NCBI RefSeq assembly: GCF_003056725.1
Contig: NZ_QBKZ01000016.1
Location: 62,001-126,000 of the forward strand
Length of the DNA stretch: 64,000 nt
Direction: 5' to 3'
Source: Mangrovicoccus ximenensis
GTDB lineage: Bacteria > Pseudomonadota > Alphaproteobacteria > Rhodobacterales > Rhodobacteraceae
The stretch's first letter is position 1; the number at the start of each line of letters is the position of its first letter. The notes under the pieces were generated by a model. The model was not told the DNA's origin. It worked only from the letters and a program-made list of their open reading frames with translations, and ran no database searches. Positions 41,464-51,139 of the stretch are shown here, piece by piece. The translations under genes and the position numbers were made by a program.

Positions 41464-43257
41464 ATGGCACGCCGCCCGAACAATTCCAGCGAGGATCGCG
41501 CGAAGTCGAAGAAGATCGGGGCGCTGAGGGGGCTCTTTCCCTTCCTGAAGCCCTATCGCGGCCTGCTGGTCGCCTCGCTTCTTGCGCTGATCTTCACGGC
41601 CACCGTGTCGCTGATCCTGCCCGTTGCGGTGCGCCGGGTGGTCGACGGCTTCCTGACCGGCGAGACTGCGCTGCTCGACAAGTATTTCGTCGCCGCGCTC
41701 GGCATTGCCGGGCTGCTCGCGCTCGGCACGGCGCTGCGCTACTACCTCGTGACCCGGCTGGGCGAGCGGACGGTCGCGGATATCCGCAAGGCCGTCTTCG
41801 ACCGGATGATCTCGATGAGCCCGGCCTTCTACGAGAAGATCATGACCGGCGAGGTACTGTCGCGGATCACCACCGACACGACGCTGATCCTGTCGGTCGT
41901 CGGATCCTCGGTGTCGTGGTTCCTGCGCAACCTGCTGCTGTTCGGCGGCGGCCTCGTGATGATGCTGCTGACCTCGGCCAAGCTGACCGGCCTCGTGCTC
42001 CTGCTGGTGCCGGTGGTGCTGATCCCGATCCTCGGTCTGGGACGGCGGCTGCGCGGGCTGGCGCGCGACAACCAGGACTGGATCGCGCAGGGCTCCGGCA
42101 AGGCTTCCGAGGCGCTCCTCTCGGCGCAGGCCGTGCAGGCCTTCACCGCCGAAGGTCCGAGCCGCGCGATGTTTGCCGACGTCACCGAGAAGTCCTTCGA
42201 CTCGGCCAAGCGGCGCATGGCGGTGCGTGCGGCGCTGACCGCGATCGTCATCTTCATTGTCTTCGGCGGCATCATCTCGGTCCTCTGGGTCGGCGTCACC
42301 GACGTGCGCTCGGACGCGATGTCGATCGGCGAGCTGGTTCAGTTCGTCATCTATGCCGGCATCATGGCGGGCTCGGTTGCGGCGCTGTCCGAAATCTGGG
42401 GCGAGCTGCAGCGCGCGGCCGGCGCCACCGAGCGGCTGGTCGAGCTGCTCCATGCCGAGGACACCGTCTCGGACCCCGAGACCCCGCGCGCCCCGGCCGA
42501 GCCCGCAAAGGGCGAGATCGAGTTCCGCGACGTGCGCTTCCATTATCCGACCCGTCCCGACGACGCGGCGCTCGAAGGCCTCAGCTTCCGCGTCGCGCCG
42601 GGCGAGACGGTCGCGCTGGTCGGGCCTTCGGGGGCGGGCAAGTCGACGGTGCTGCAGCTTCTGCTGCGCTTCTACGATCCGCAATCCGGCGAGGTGCTGC
42701 TCGACGGCGTGCCGCTTCCGGCAATGGCGCGCGACGCGTTCCGCCGCAACCTGGCGCTGGTCCCGCAGGAGCCGGTGATCTTCGCCGACACCGCCCGCGC
42801 CAATATCCGCTTCGGCCGTCCCGACGCGACCGATGCCGAGGTCGAGGCCGCCGCCAAGGCTGCCGCGGCGCATGGCTTCGTCTCCGAGCTGCCCGACGGC
42901 TACGACACCTATCTGGGCGAGCGCGGCGTGATGCTCTCGGGCGGCCAGAAGCAGCGCATCGCCATTGCCCGCGCGATCCTGCGCGACGCCCCGGTGCTGC
43001 TCCTTGACGAGGCCACCTCGGCGCTCGACGCGGAAAGCGAGGCGGCTGTGCAGAAGGCGGTCGACGAGATGTCCCGCGACTGCACCACGCTGGTCGTCGC
43101 GCATCGCCTCGCCACGGTGAAGAAGGCCGACCGCATCCTCGTCTTCGACAAGGGACGGATCGTGGCGCAGGGCACCCATGACAGCCTGGTGGCCGAGGGC
43201 GGCCTCTATGCCCGCCTGGCGCGGCTGCAATTCACCGAGGCCATGGCAGCCGAATGA
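41464..43257 (+). CDS. ABC exporter, MsbA/lipid-flippase type (TMD-NBD)
   Basis: This 597-residue half-transporter has six transmembrane helices in residues about 30-320, then an ATPase domain with Walker A LVGPSGAGKSTVLQLLLRFY near 385, Q-loop LVPQEPVIFADTARANI, signature VMLSGGQKQRIAIARAILRD, Walker B VLLLDEATSALDAESEA and H-loop LVVAHRLATVKKADR. It works as a homodimer or heterodimer exporting lipids or hydrophobic compounds. ATG 41464 (MARRPNNSSEDRAKSKK) follows GAGGAG. The next gene, 125 bp downstream, is an acyl-CoA synthetase. Confidence 0.92.
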   Translation: MARRPNNSSEDRAKSKKIGALRGLFPFLKPYRGLLVASLLALIFTATVSLILPVAVRRVVDGFLTGETALLDKYFVAALGIAGLLALGTALRYYLVTRLGERTVADIRKAVFDRMISMSPAFYEKIMTGEVLSRITTDTTLILSVVGSSVSWFLRNLLLFGGGLVMMLLTSAKLTGLVLLLVPVVLIPILGLGRRLRGLARDNQDWIAQGSGKASEALLSAQAVQAFTAEGPSRAMFADVTEKSFDSAKRRMAVRAALTAIVIFIVFGGIISVLWVGVTDVRSDAMSIGELVQFVIYAGIMAGSVAALSEIWGELQRAAGATERLVELLHAEDTVSDPETPRAPAEPAKGEIEFRDVRFHYPTRPDDAALEGLSFRVAPGETVALVGPSGAGKSTVLQLLLRFYDPQSGEVLLDGVPLPAMARDAFRRNLALVPQEPVIFADTARANIRFGRPDATDAEVEAAAKAAAAHGFVSELPDGYDTYLGERGVMLSGGQKQRIAIARAILRDAPVLLLDEATSALDAESEAAVQKAVDEMSRDCTTLVVAHRLATVKKADRILVFDKGRIVAQGTHDSLVAEGGLYARLARLQFTEAMAAE

Positions 43258-43381
43258 CCTGCCGGAGCGCGGCGCAGCGTTACGCTTGCGCTGCCGCCCC
43301 GCCCGGGTCCATCCTCGCAAGACGCGGCCCGCATCCCATATAACAACGAATTGGGGCCGCGATCCTGGGGAGGAGACTCGG

Positions 43382-45283
43382 ATGCACATGTTCACGGACC
43401 TGTCTTCCGCGCGGCTGATCGAGGGGGAAGCCCCCTGGGATGCGCGCGACGTGCCGAAAACCGTTCACGCGGCGCTGGCCGCCACCGCGGCGCGCCATGG
43501 CAGCCGCCCTGCGGTCACGTTCCAGATGTTCTCGGATCCGAAGGCGCCCGCCGAGACATTGAGCTGGTCCGATCTCCTGGGCCAGGTCACGCAGGCCGCG
43601 AACCTCTTCCGCTCGCTCGGCATCGGCGAGAAGGATGTCGTCGCCTATCTGCTGCCGAACTGCAACGAGACCATCCTGGCGCTGTTGGGCGGGATGACCG
43701 CGGGCAAGGTGCTTCCGGTCAATCCGCTGCTCGATACCGAGCAGATCGCGGGCATCCTCAACGATGCCGGGGCCAAGGTGCTGGTCACGCTGAAATCCTT
43801 CCCCAAGGCCGATGTCGCGCAGAAGGCCGAGGCCGCTGTCGCCTTCGCGCCGACGGTCAAGACCGTGCTGGAAGTCGACCTGAAGCGCTATCTGGCGCCG
43901 CCGAAATCCTGGCTGGTGCCGTTCCTGCGGCCGCAGATGTCGGGGCGCCACCATGCGCGGGTGCTCGATTTCCGCGTCGAGCTGGCGCGCCAGCCTGCCG
44001 ACCGGCTGGCATTTCCGGCGGATGGCGGCGACCGGGTGGCCGCCTATTTCCACACCGGCGGCACCACCGGCACGCCGAAAGTGGCGCAGCACAAGTTCTC
44101 GGGGATGATCTACAACGGCTGGCTCGGCAAGGAGCTGCTGTTCGACGAAAGCGACGTGCTGATCTGCCCGCTGCCGCTGTTCCATTGCTTCGCCTGCTAC
44201 CCGGTGCTGATGTCGGCGGTGCAGTCCGGCGCGCATGTCGTCTTCCCGACGCCTGCGGGGTACCGCGGCGAGGGGGTCTTCGACAATTTCTGGAAGCTGA
44301 TCGAGCGCTACCGCGTCACCTTCCTGATCACCGTGCCGACCGCGTTGGCGGCGCTGATGCAGCGCAAGGTCGATGCCGATGTCTCAACGCTGAAGATCGC
44401 GATTTCGGGCTCGGCGCCCCTGCCGCTGGAGCTCTACCGCCGCTTCGAGGAGGCGACCGGCGTGCAGGTGGCCGAGGGCTACGGGCTGACCGAGGCGACC
44501 TGCCTCGTCTCGGTGAACCCGATCGACGGCAAGAAGAAGGTCGGCTCCGTCGGCGTGCCCTTGCCCTATACCGACGTGCGCATCCTCGACTGCGAGGATT
44601 GCGGGACGATCCGCCATGAATGCGGCACCGACGAGGTCGGCGAGATCTGCATCGCCAATCCCGGCGTCTTCGAGGGCTCGACCTATACCGAGGCCGGCAA
44701 GAATCTCGGGCTTTTCGCGGACCGGCGCTACCTGCGGACCGGCGATCTCGGCCGGATCGACGCCGACGGCTATCTTTGGATCACCGGCCGCAAGAAGGAC
44801 ATGATCATCCGCGGCGGCCACAATATCGACCCGGCCGAGATCGAGGAGGCGCTGATGGGCCATCCGGCGGTGGCGACGGTCGGCGCGATCGGCCAGCCCG
44901 ATGCCCATGCCGGCGAGCTGCCCTGCGCCTATGTCGAGCTGGTGGCGGGGGCCAAGGTGCTGACCGGCGACCTGATGGACTTCGGCCGCCAGCGCATCCA
45001 TGAACGCGCCGCCGTGCCGAAGCATGTCGAGATCCTCGACGAGCTGCCCAAGACCGCGGTCGGCAAGGTGTTCAAGCCGGCGCTCCGCAAGATGGCGATC
45101 CGCCGGGTGTTCGACGGCGTGCTGTCGGCGCAGGGCTTCCCGGTGACGGTCGCCGAGGTGGTCGAGGACCGCAAGCGCGGGCTGACCGCCGTGCTCGAGG
45201 CGCATGGCGATGTCGACATGGCGGCTCTGGAGCGGCTGATGGGCCACTACACCACGCCCTGGCGCTGGAAGGACGGCGGCTAG
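43382..45283 (+). CDS. Acyl-CoA synthetase (AMP-binding)
   Basis: This 633-residue adenylate-forming ligase activates a fatty or aryl acid to its CoA thioester. Motifs are YFHTGGTTGTPKVAQHKFSG (P-loop, near 220), AEGYGLTEATCLVSVNPIDG, YLRTGDLGRIDADGYLWITG, RKKDMIIRGGHNIDPAEIEE and PKTAVGKVFKPALRKM with the catalytic Lys. ATG 43382 follows GGGGAGGAG. The length and a C-terminal extension past the Lys motif fit the approximately 630-residue acyl-CoA synthetases of Rhodobacterales; the chain-length preference cannot be told. Confidence 0.9.
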   Translation: MHMFTDLSSARLIEGEAPWDARDVPKTVHAALAATAARHGSRPAVTFQMFSDPKAPAETLSWSDLLGQVTQAANLFRSLGIGEKDVVAYLLPNCNETILALLGGMTAGKVLPVNPLLDTEQIAGILNDAGAKVLVTLKSFPKADVAQKAEAAVAFAPTVKTVLEVDLKRYLAPPKSWLVPFLRPQMSGRHHARVLDFRVELARQPADRLAFPADGGDRVAAYFHTGGTTGTPKVAQHKFSGMIYNGWLGKELLFDESDVLICPLPLFHCFACYPVLMSAVQSGAHVVFPTPAGYRGEGVFDNFWKLIERYRVTFLITVPTALAALMQRKVDADVSTLKIAISGSAPLPLELYRRFEEATGVQVAEGYGLTEATCLVSVNPIDGKKKVGSVGVPLPYTDVRILDCEDCGTIRHECGTDEVGEICIANPGVFEGSTYTEAGKNLGLFADRRYLRTGDLGRIDADGYLWITGRKKDMIIRGGHNIDPAEIEEALMGHPAVATVGAIGQPDAHAGELPCAYVELVAGAKVLTGDLMDFGRQRIHERAAVPKHVEILDELPKTAVGKVFKPALRKMAIRRVFDGVLSAQGFPVTVAEVVEDRKRGLTAVLEAHGDVDMAALERLMGHYTTPWRWKDGG

Positions 45284-45458
45284 GCCCGGCCTTTCCGGCG
45301 CCGTCCCTTCCGGGATGTGCCGCGGAAGCGATGCGGCGGCCGGGGCAGGGCGTGCGTGTCCCTGCCGGGGCCCCGAGGCCCGGGGACGGCGCTGCGGGGG
45401 ACTTGACCGGCATGTGCCGGTGGTCGTGCAGGACCCGATGCCCGGCTGCCGGAAGGGG

Positions 45459-46139
45459 CTAGAGGAGCGCCCGTCCGCCGAGCCGCCGGAACAGCGACTC
45501 CTCGTCGTCATTGTCGAAGAACGGCACCGGCCCCGGCTGCGCGCCCCGCCGCAGCATCGCGGCCAGTTCGGCCAGAACCACCTCGGTGATGAAGGGCAGG
45601 TCGAAGCCGCGCGCCTCGGCAAGCGGGATCCATTGCAGCGCCGACAGCTCGTCGGAAGCGCGCGAGAAATCCTCGCCGCCGAGTCCCGCCGCATCGGCAT
45701 CGGCAAGGAAGAACCGCGCATCGAAGCGGCGCGGCCGTCCCGGCGGCGTGATCGCGCGGAAGAAGAAGCGCAGCCCCTCGCCCGAAGGCACATGCCCGGT
45801 CCCGGCAAAGTCCGCCCATGCCTCGGGCGGGTTTTCCCAGTGCCCGGCCCGGCCGAGCACCAGCCCGGTTTCCTCCCAAGTCTCGCGGATCGCGGCGGCG
45901 ATCAGCGCGCGCGGCAGATCCGGCATCACGCCTTCGCCGAGCCGCTCCAGGCAGACCGGATCGGGCAGGCCCGCCAGCGGAACGGCGGCATCGCCGGGAT
46001 CGACGGCGCCGCCCGGGAAAACGAATTTCGACGGCATGAACACGGCCTTGGCGCCGCGCTGTCCCATCAGCACCTCGGGGCCGCCGCGGTCGCGCAGCAG
46101 GATGACGGTGGCGGCGTCGCGGATTGCGGGCTCAGGCAT
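45459..46139 (-). CDS. NUDIX hydrolase
   Basis: This 226-residue NUDIX-fold protein has a Nudix box AAAIRETWEETGLVLG near residue 82, preceded by MPSKFVFPGGAVDPGDAAVP. It hydrolyses a nucleoside diphosphate linked to another group; an extra C-terminal region and FFFRAITPPG resemble the NUDT7/NUDT19-type CoA pyrophosphatases (tentative). The ATG at 46139 overlaps the end of the DUF983 gene upstream on the same strand, so they are translationally coupled. Confidence 0.85.
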   Translation of the reverse strand: MPEPAIRDAATVILLRDRGGPEVLMGQRGAKAVFMPSKFVFPGGAVDPGDAAVPLAGLPDPVCLERLGEGVMPDLPRALIAAAIRETWEETGLVLGRAGHWENPPEAWADFAGTGHVPSGEGLRFFFRAITPPGRPRRFDARFFLADADAAGLGGEDFSRASDELSALQWIPLAEARGFDLPFITEVVLAELAAMLRRGAQPGPVPFFDNDDEESLFRRLGGRALL

Positions 46140-46494
46140 CGGCCACCGGCCGGTCTGCGCCGCCGAAGCCGTGCATCCGCTTCGACCATTGGATGGCGAT
46201 CAGCGCGCCCTTGATCCGCGGCAGCAGCCACAGCGCCAGCCCGACGGTCAGCAGCGACAGGCTGCCGGCCATCACCAGCGGCGCGGGCCGCCACAGCTCC
46301 CAGACCGCCAGCATGACCGGGGCCAGCACGTGGCCGACGATCAGGATCGTCAGATAGGCCGGGCCGTCATCGGCGCGGTGGTGGTGCAGATCCTCGCCGC
46401 AGGCCGGGCAGGCGGCATTCACCTTGAGATAGCCGTGGAGGATGCGGCCCTCGCCGCAGGCCGGGCAGCGGCGGCGCCCGAGACCGGCATTCAT
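46132..46494 (-). CDS. DUF983 small membrane protein with zinc-ribbon-like start
   Basis: From ATG 46494 (MNAGLGRRRCPACGEGRILH) this 120-residue protein has two CPxCGE pairs (RRCPACGEGR and CPACGEDLHHHRADDGPAY) followed by two transmembrane helices (LTILIVGHVLAPVMLAVWEL and LSLLTVGLALWLLP). This is the DUF983 layout, function unknown. The frame continues upstream into a nickel/peptide-binding protein, giving a 398-codon chimera, so the first few residues may not be original. It overlaps the NUDIX start. Confidence 0.75.
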   Translation of the reverse strand: MNAGLGRRRCPACGEGRILHGYLKVNAACPACGEDLHHHRADDGPAYLTILIVGHVLAPVMLAVWELWRPAPLVMAGSLSLLTVGLALWLLPRIKGALIAIQWSKRMHGFGGADRPVADA

Positions 46495-47328
46495 CGCCCG
46501 GCGGACCGCCGGATCGGAGGTGACCGCGTTGCCGACCCTCTGCCCGTCCCGCTCCTGCGGCGGCAGGACAGGCAGGCTGAGCCCGCGGTTGTCGACCGTC
46601 CGCACCCGCACCGCATGGAAGCCCTCGGGCAGCGCATGGGCCATCTGCGCGGGCACGGAAACCAGATCGACCGCCCCGGCCCGCGCTGCCGCCAGCCCGG
46701 CATCCTCGCCGGTGAAGAGGAAGGTGATCTGCCCGAAGGGCGCCGCCTTGCCGTAATAGGCCTCGTTCGGCGCGACGATCAGCTGCTCGCCCTCCTGCCA
46801 GGACACCAGCCGGTAGGGACCGGAGCCCACCGGATGGCGGCCGTAATCCGGGCCATAGCTGTCGGCGGGCACGATGCCGAGCGTGTAGAAGGCCTCGGCA
46901 AAGGTGATCCAGGGGCGTTTCAGCGTGATCTCGAGGGTGCGTTCGTCCAGCGCCTCGGCGCGCTCCATCACCTGCAGGTCGAGGCCCCCCGCCGCCTCGC
47001 GGGCGGCATTGAAGGTGAAGGCCACGTCCCGCGCGGTCAGGGCCGTGCCGTCGGAGAACCGCGCATCGCCGCGGATCGTCACGGTCCAGGTCAGCCGGTC
47101 TTCCGAGAGCTGCCAGTCCGTGGCCAGGTCGGGCGCGGTCTCCAGCGCGGCATCGCGCTTGAGCAGCGTGGACTGGAACAGCGGATTGCCGTAGCTGCCC
47201 CATCCCAGCAGCGGATCGAATCCGGTCTCGGGCTCGCCGCCGATCGCCAGCACCAGATCCGGCCCCTCGGCCTGCGCCATGGCGGCCGTCGCGAGAAGAA
47301 GGGCAAGGCTGCTGCGCAACAGGGTCAT
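46495..47328 (-). pseudogene. nikA: NikA-like solute-binding protein (SBP family 5), truncated
   Basis: ATG 47328 encodes a signal peptide (MTLLRSSLALLLATAAMAQA). A family-5 extracellular binding domain follows: VLAIGGEPETGFDPLLGWGS, WQLSEDRLTWTVTIRGDARF, DGTALTARDVAFTFNAAREA, YTLGIVPADSYGPDYGRHPV and AVDLVSVPAQMAHALPEGFH. It stops at SDPAVRRA, about residue 278 of some 510, where DUF983 begins in frame. Position opposite nikR, with a NikR-like site between, identifies it as a nickel importer component; NikB-E are absent. Confidence 0.75.
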
Positions 47329-47343
47329 CGGCTCGGATCCTCG

Positions 47344-47371
47344 GTATGACGTTTGTTAACTTTTCGCTTAC
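47344..47371 (-). promoter_or_regulatory. NikR operator candidate before nikA
   Basis: On the minus strand GTAAGC-N16-TCATAC matches the NikR operator layout GTATGA-N16-TCATAC exactly in spacing, with one perfect half-site and one degenerate half-site. It lies 16-43 bp upstream of the nikA-like start. Confidence 0.55.
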
Positions 47372-47492
47372 GACTCGCTGGCGCGGGATGCAAGCCGTGC
47401 CCCTTGCGCAGGATCCCCCTGCGGGGCATTTTCCGCCCGAGCGGCAGCCCGGATGTTGGACCTGCCCGGTTTCCGGACGGAAGGAACAGCCC

Positions 47493-47912
47493 ATGCAGCG
47501 CGTGACGGTCACCCTTGACGATGATCTGATGGCGGAACTCGACAGCCTGATGGAGGCGCGCGGCTACGCCAACCGTTCCGAGGCGATCCGCGACATGGCG
47601 CGGGCCGGCATCGCCCGCAGCCGCACGGAGGCCGCGCCCGAGGCGCCATGCGTGGCGGCGATGGTCTACACGTTCGACCATCAGGCCCGCGAAGTGTCGC
47701 GCAAGGTGACGGCGGCGCATCACGACCACCACGACCTGACCGTGTCCTCGCTGCATGTCCATCTGGACCACGACCAGTGCCTCGAAGTGTCGATCCTGAA
47801 AGGCAGCGTCGGCGAGGTCCGCCATTTCGCCGACCACCTTGTGGCGCAGCGCAAGATCCGCAACGGCGAGGTGGTGATCATCCCGACCTCCGCCGCGGCC
47901 GAGCCGGGCTGA
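47493..47912 (+). CDS. nikR: Nickel-responsive regulator NikR
   Basis: This 139-residue ribbon-helix-helix regulator has the DNA-binding strand MQRVTVTLDDDLMAELDSLM, the helix GYANRSEAIRDMARAGI, and the ACT-like nickel domain with HHDHHDLTVSSLHVHLDHDQ and CLEVSILKGSVGEVRHFADH. These contain the His, His, His and Cys ligands of the square-planar nickel site. ATG 47493 lies 11 bp after GGAAGGAAC. It is divergent from the truncated nikA-like gene and presumably represses it. Confidence 0.93.
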   Translation: MQRVTVTLDDDLMAELDSLMEARGYANRSEAIRDMARAGIARSRTEAAPEAPCVAAMVYTFDHQAREVSRKVTAAHHDHHDLTVSSLHVHLDHDQCLEVSILKGSVGEVRHFADHLVAQRKIRNGEVVIIPTSAAAEPG

Positions 47913-48170
47913 GCGGCCCGGAGGCCGGCCCGCGCCGCACGGCATTTCCGGCGGGTGCAGAGCGGTACGGGCAGACATGCAGCACCGGCAGGCCAGCCGC
48001 TTTGAAAGCCGAGCCGCACGGACCCCGGCCGCCGGTGCCTGTTCAAGCGGCGGCACGGCATTCCCCAGCGGTCCTGCCGCGGCGCCGTCCCGGAAGCAGC
48101 CGTTGGCTGCCGTCGGCAAAGCTTGGTGATAATATAACGTAACCATTTGATGACAAACAACATTCACGCA
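47913..48170. other. Intergenic region, no gene recognised
   Basis: No coding sequence was recognised. The last part becomes AT-richer (GATAATATAACGTAACC), consistent with the phoA promoter region. Confidence 0.4.
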
Positions 48171-48172
48171 AC

Positions 48173-48190
48173 CGTCATGTCCTTGTCATG
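48173..48190 (+). promoter_or_regulatory. Pho box upstream of phoA
   Basis: CGTCATG and TGTCATG repeat at the 11-bp period typical of PhoB binding sites, ending 47 bp before the alkaline phosphatase start. Confidence 0.6.
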
Positions 48191-48237
48191 TTCCGGGCAT
48201 AGCCGCCGCGCATAATAAATTCGCGAGGGACCACCCG

Positions 48238-48948
48238 ATGAACAAGATGCTCGCCGCTTCGGCACTGGCCATGGCCGCCTCCGGCGCCTTTGCACAGGAA
48301 ATCGCCCAGTCGGACAGCGACTGGTTCACTGCCGGCCAGGACCGCGTGCAGGCCGAGCTGGCCAAGCAGCCCAACACCAATGCCGCGAAGAACGTGATCC
48401 TGTTCGTCGCCGACGGCCAGGGCGTCGCCACCAACTACATGATCCGCCTGTGGTCGGGCCAGCAGGAAGGCGGCTATGGCGACGAATATGTCCAGCCGCA
48501 GGAAGCCTTCCCGCATCTCGCGCTGGTCAAGACCTACAACATCAACGCCCAGACCCCGGATTCCGCGCCGACCGCGGGGGCGATGAACACCGGCGTCAAG
48601 CAGCGCTTCAACCTGATCAACCTCGGCGAGGACGCGATCCACGGCGATTGTGCCACCGAGGCGGACAACAGGCTGACGCTGTTCTCGGAGCTGATGTCCG
48701 AGGCCGGCAAGTCGGTCGGCGCCGTGTCCACCGCGCGCCTGACCCACGCCACCCCCGCCGCCGTCTATGCCAAGACCGCCAACCGCAACTGGGAATACGA
48801 AGTCCCGGCAGACTGCGCCGGCTCCAAGGACATCGCCACCCAGATGATCGACGCGATGGAAGCCGGCACGCTTGACGTCGCGCTCGGCGGCGGCGCCCGC
48901 GGCTTCGCCCCGGCCGATGTCGCCACCCCGAACGGCGGCACCGGCCCG
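48238..48948 (+). pseudogene. phoA: Alkaline phosphatase, N-terminal half
   Basis: ATG 48238 encodes a signal peptide (MNKMLAASALAMAASGAFAQ). The core then has NVILFVADGQGVATNY (metal-binding Asp near residue 61), QTPDSAPTAGAMNTG (phosphorylated Ser) and ARLTHATPAAVYAKTANRN. After ALGGGARGFAPADVATPNGG, about residue 236 of some 480, the sequence becomes the reverse complement of a repeat exoprotein. The C-terminal zinc ligands are lost, so no activity is expected. A Pho box precedes it. Confidence 0.85.
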
Positions 48949-50902
48949 CCTGGCCGGTCACCGTGACCGTGGCGGTCGCTGTGGCGCTCAGCCCCGAGGC
49001 GTCGGAGACCGTGTAGCCGAAGCGCGTCTCGGCGGTCTCGCCCTCGGCCAGCCAGGCGAAGGCCCCGGCGCTGTCCCAGGTCACCGTGCCGTCCGCGTTC
49101 CGCGTGACGGTGCCGCGCATGCCCGACGTGTCGATCCCGGTCAGGGCCATCGCATCGCCGTTCGGCTCGGCGTCATTGGCCAGCAGATCCAGCCGCACCG
49201 ATGACCGCGACCCCGCCTCTGCCGCATCCTTCGCGGCCTCGGGCGCCGCATTCAGCACGACCTCGTCGAGCGAGACATTGTCGATCGCCCACCACCAGTC
49301 ATTGCCTGCCTCCGCCAGCGCGAAGCCGATCTGCGCCGTCGCGGCACCAACCGGAAGGTCGATGTAGTGGAGAACCTGCTCATCCGTCGCGGTGTTGCGG
49401 AAATCGGCGCTCTCCGGATCGGACGACCAGACATCCAGCACCTGCGCCGCGCCGCCGTCGAAGGCGACGGTCACCTGCGCCTGCTTCCCGCCCGCGGGGC
49501 GCCAGGAACTGTCGAAGCTCAGCCGCAGCCGCCCCGAGGCGACGCCAGAGACATCGATGTCCGGGCTGAGCAGCGTCGAGGCGTAGCGGCCGTCCGCCGG
49601 GCTTGCCGCGCCGTCGAAATACTCGTCCGGATCAGCCACGGCGACGATGCCATGCCCGTCGGCGAAATCGCTGCGCAGCTGGTCCCAGGCGGTGCGGCTC
49701 CAGGAGCTTGCATCGAGAAAGGTCCAGCCCGCGAATTCCGCGGCGCCGCCTGCGGGAATGTCGGTCACGACGCTCCAGCCTTCGGCTGAGGCGGCCCAGT
49801 CCGAGCCGTCGCCGCGCATCTCTGTCGGGCTCCGGAACCCGCCGAGCGTCACGCCCTGCCAGTCCTCGGCAAACAGGTTGGACAGCTCGTCCTCGGCCCA
49901 GGTAGTGAAATCCCAGGCGTCCTTGTCCGAGAGCCCGGGAAACTTGTCGGCTTCGGCGACCGGGTAGCTCAGCACCCGGACATTGTCGATCGCCCACCAC
50001 CAGTCATTGCCGGCGGCGGGCATGTCGAAGCTGAAGACCAGCTGGGACGCGCCCTCGGGCACGGCCAGGTCGAGCCGCACGGTCTCGCTCGTGGCGTCCG
50101 GCTTGTAATCGGCGCTTTCCTCGTCGGACGAATAATGCAGAAGGCTGACCGGCGCGCCGCCGTCGAAGGACGCCCGGACATGGGCCTCCTGCGCATCCTC
50201 GGGGCGCCAGGACGAGGCGAATTCCAGCACGATCCTGCCGTCGCCGATGCCCGAGACGTCGATGGCGGGCATGAAGAGTTCGGCATTGAACCCATCCGTC
50301 CCCAGCGAGATGTCGCCGTCGTCATATTCGTCGCCGTCGGCCACGGCGACCACGCCCGACGCGGCGGCGAACTGGCTGCGGTCCTGGTCGCCCGCAGTCG
50401 CGATCCAGGAGCCGAGGTCGTGGAAGGTCCAGCCGTAGAACTCGGCCGGGCCACCCGGCAGGGAGCGGTTGTCCTGGCTCCAGCCGCCGGGCAGGACTGC
50501 GGTCCAGTCGGTGCCGTCGCCGCCGCCTTCGGTGGGGCTGGCATAGGGACCGAGCGCCTCTGCCAGCGACTCGAAATCCTCCGAGAAAAGCAGCGCCGCC
50601 TCGGCCTCCGACTGCGCCCGGACCAGCGCGCCCCTGTCGATGGCCACGTAGTAATGCGTGCCCTGCTCCAGCGCCCCCGGCAGGGTAACGGTCAGCCTCG
50701 TGCCGTCGATCTCGACGAGATCCGAGGCGATGTCGATCTGCATGGCGACGGCGTCGTCATTGTAGGACCGCAGGGTGACATGGCCGGCACCGGCCGCGAC
50801 CGGCAGCGAGAATTCGGCTTTGATCTGGGTGGCGACATCTGCCGAGACGGCATTGTCGGCTGGCAGCTGGATGGAGACCAGCCGGGGCGTGGCGTCGGAC
50901 AT
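48949..50902 (-). pseudogene. Large repeat exoprotein (Ig-like plus two WWW-repeats), C-terminally truncated
   Basis: About 650 residues from ATG 50902. First comes an Ig-like domain (MSDATPRLVSIQLPADNAVS, residues 1-95). Two homologous modules of about 200 residues follow (about 110-320 and 340-555), each with SPTE..GDG.DW, AEF.GWTF, SGVVAVADGDEY or GIVAVADPDEY, and an identical AGNDWWWAIDNV. A cadherin-like domain comes next (VRLDLLANDAEPNGDAMALT, FGYTVSDASG). No classical signal peptide is visible, suggesting type I-like or other secretion. A C-terminal catalytic or adhesive domain was probably lost at 48949, where phoA abuts tail to tail. The acidic, Trp-rich modules suggest calcium or glycan binding (inference). 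Confidence 0.6.
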
Positions 50903-51139
50903 TGGCGGGATTCCGGAATTCTGTTTGAGCTGGGCCGCAAGAACGCCGGAAAGGTGACAGCCGCTTGGCGGGACAGTCACGGCGACGTGAAGTTTCGGTG
51001 AAACATTGCCCGCCCGGGTCCCGGCCGCGTCCCGCGGACCGGCGCAGGAGGCCGGGGTGGAGCGGCCGCGCCCTATCTGCTTTCAAAACGCCGCCAGACC
51101 AACTAGGGAACCCCATCCTGGCGAGCGAGGGACCCGGTC

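Noticed and set aside
41353-43395. 680-codon minus-strand frame opposite the ABC exporter
   Set aside because: Arg/His/Gln-rich antisense frame; the plus strand carries all ABC motifs.
50940-51000. Second Pho box upstream of the repeat exoprotein
   Set aside because: CTGTCAC-like half-sites occur on the minus strand but not at an 11-bp period, so the evidence is too weak.
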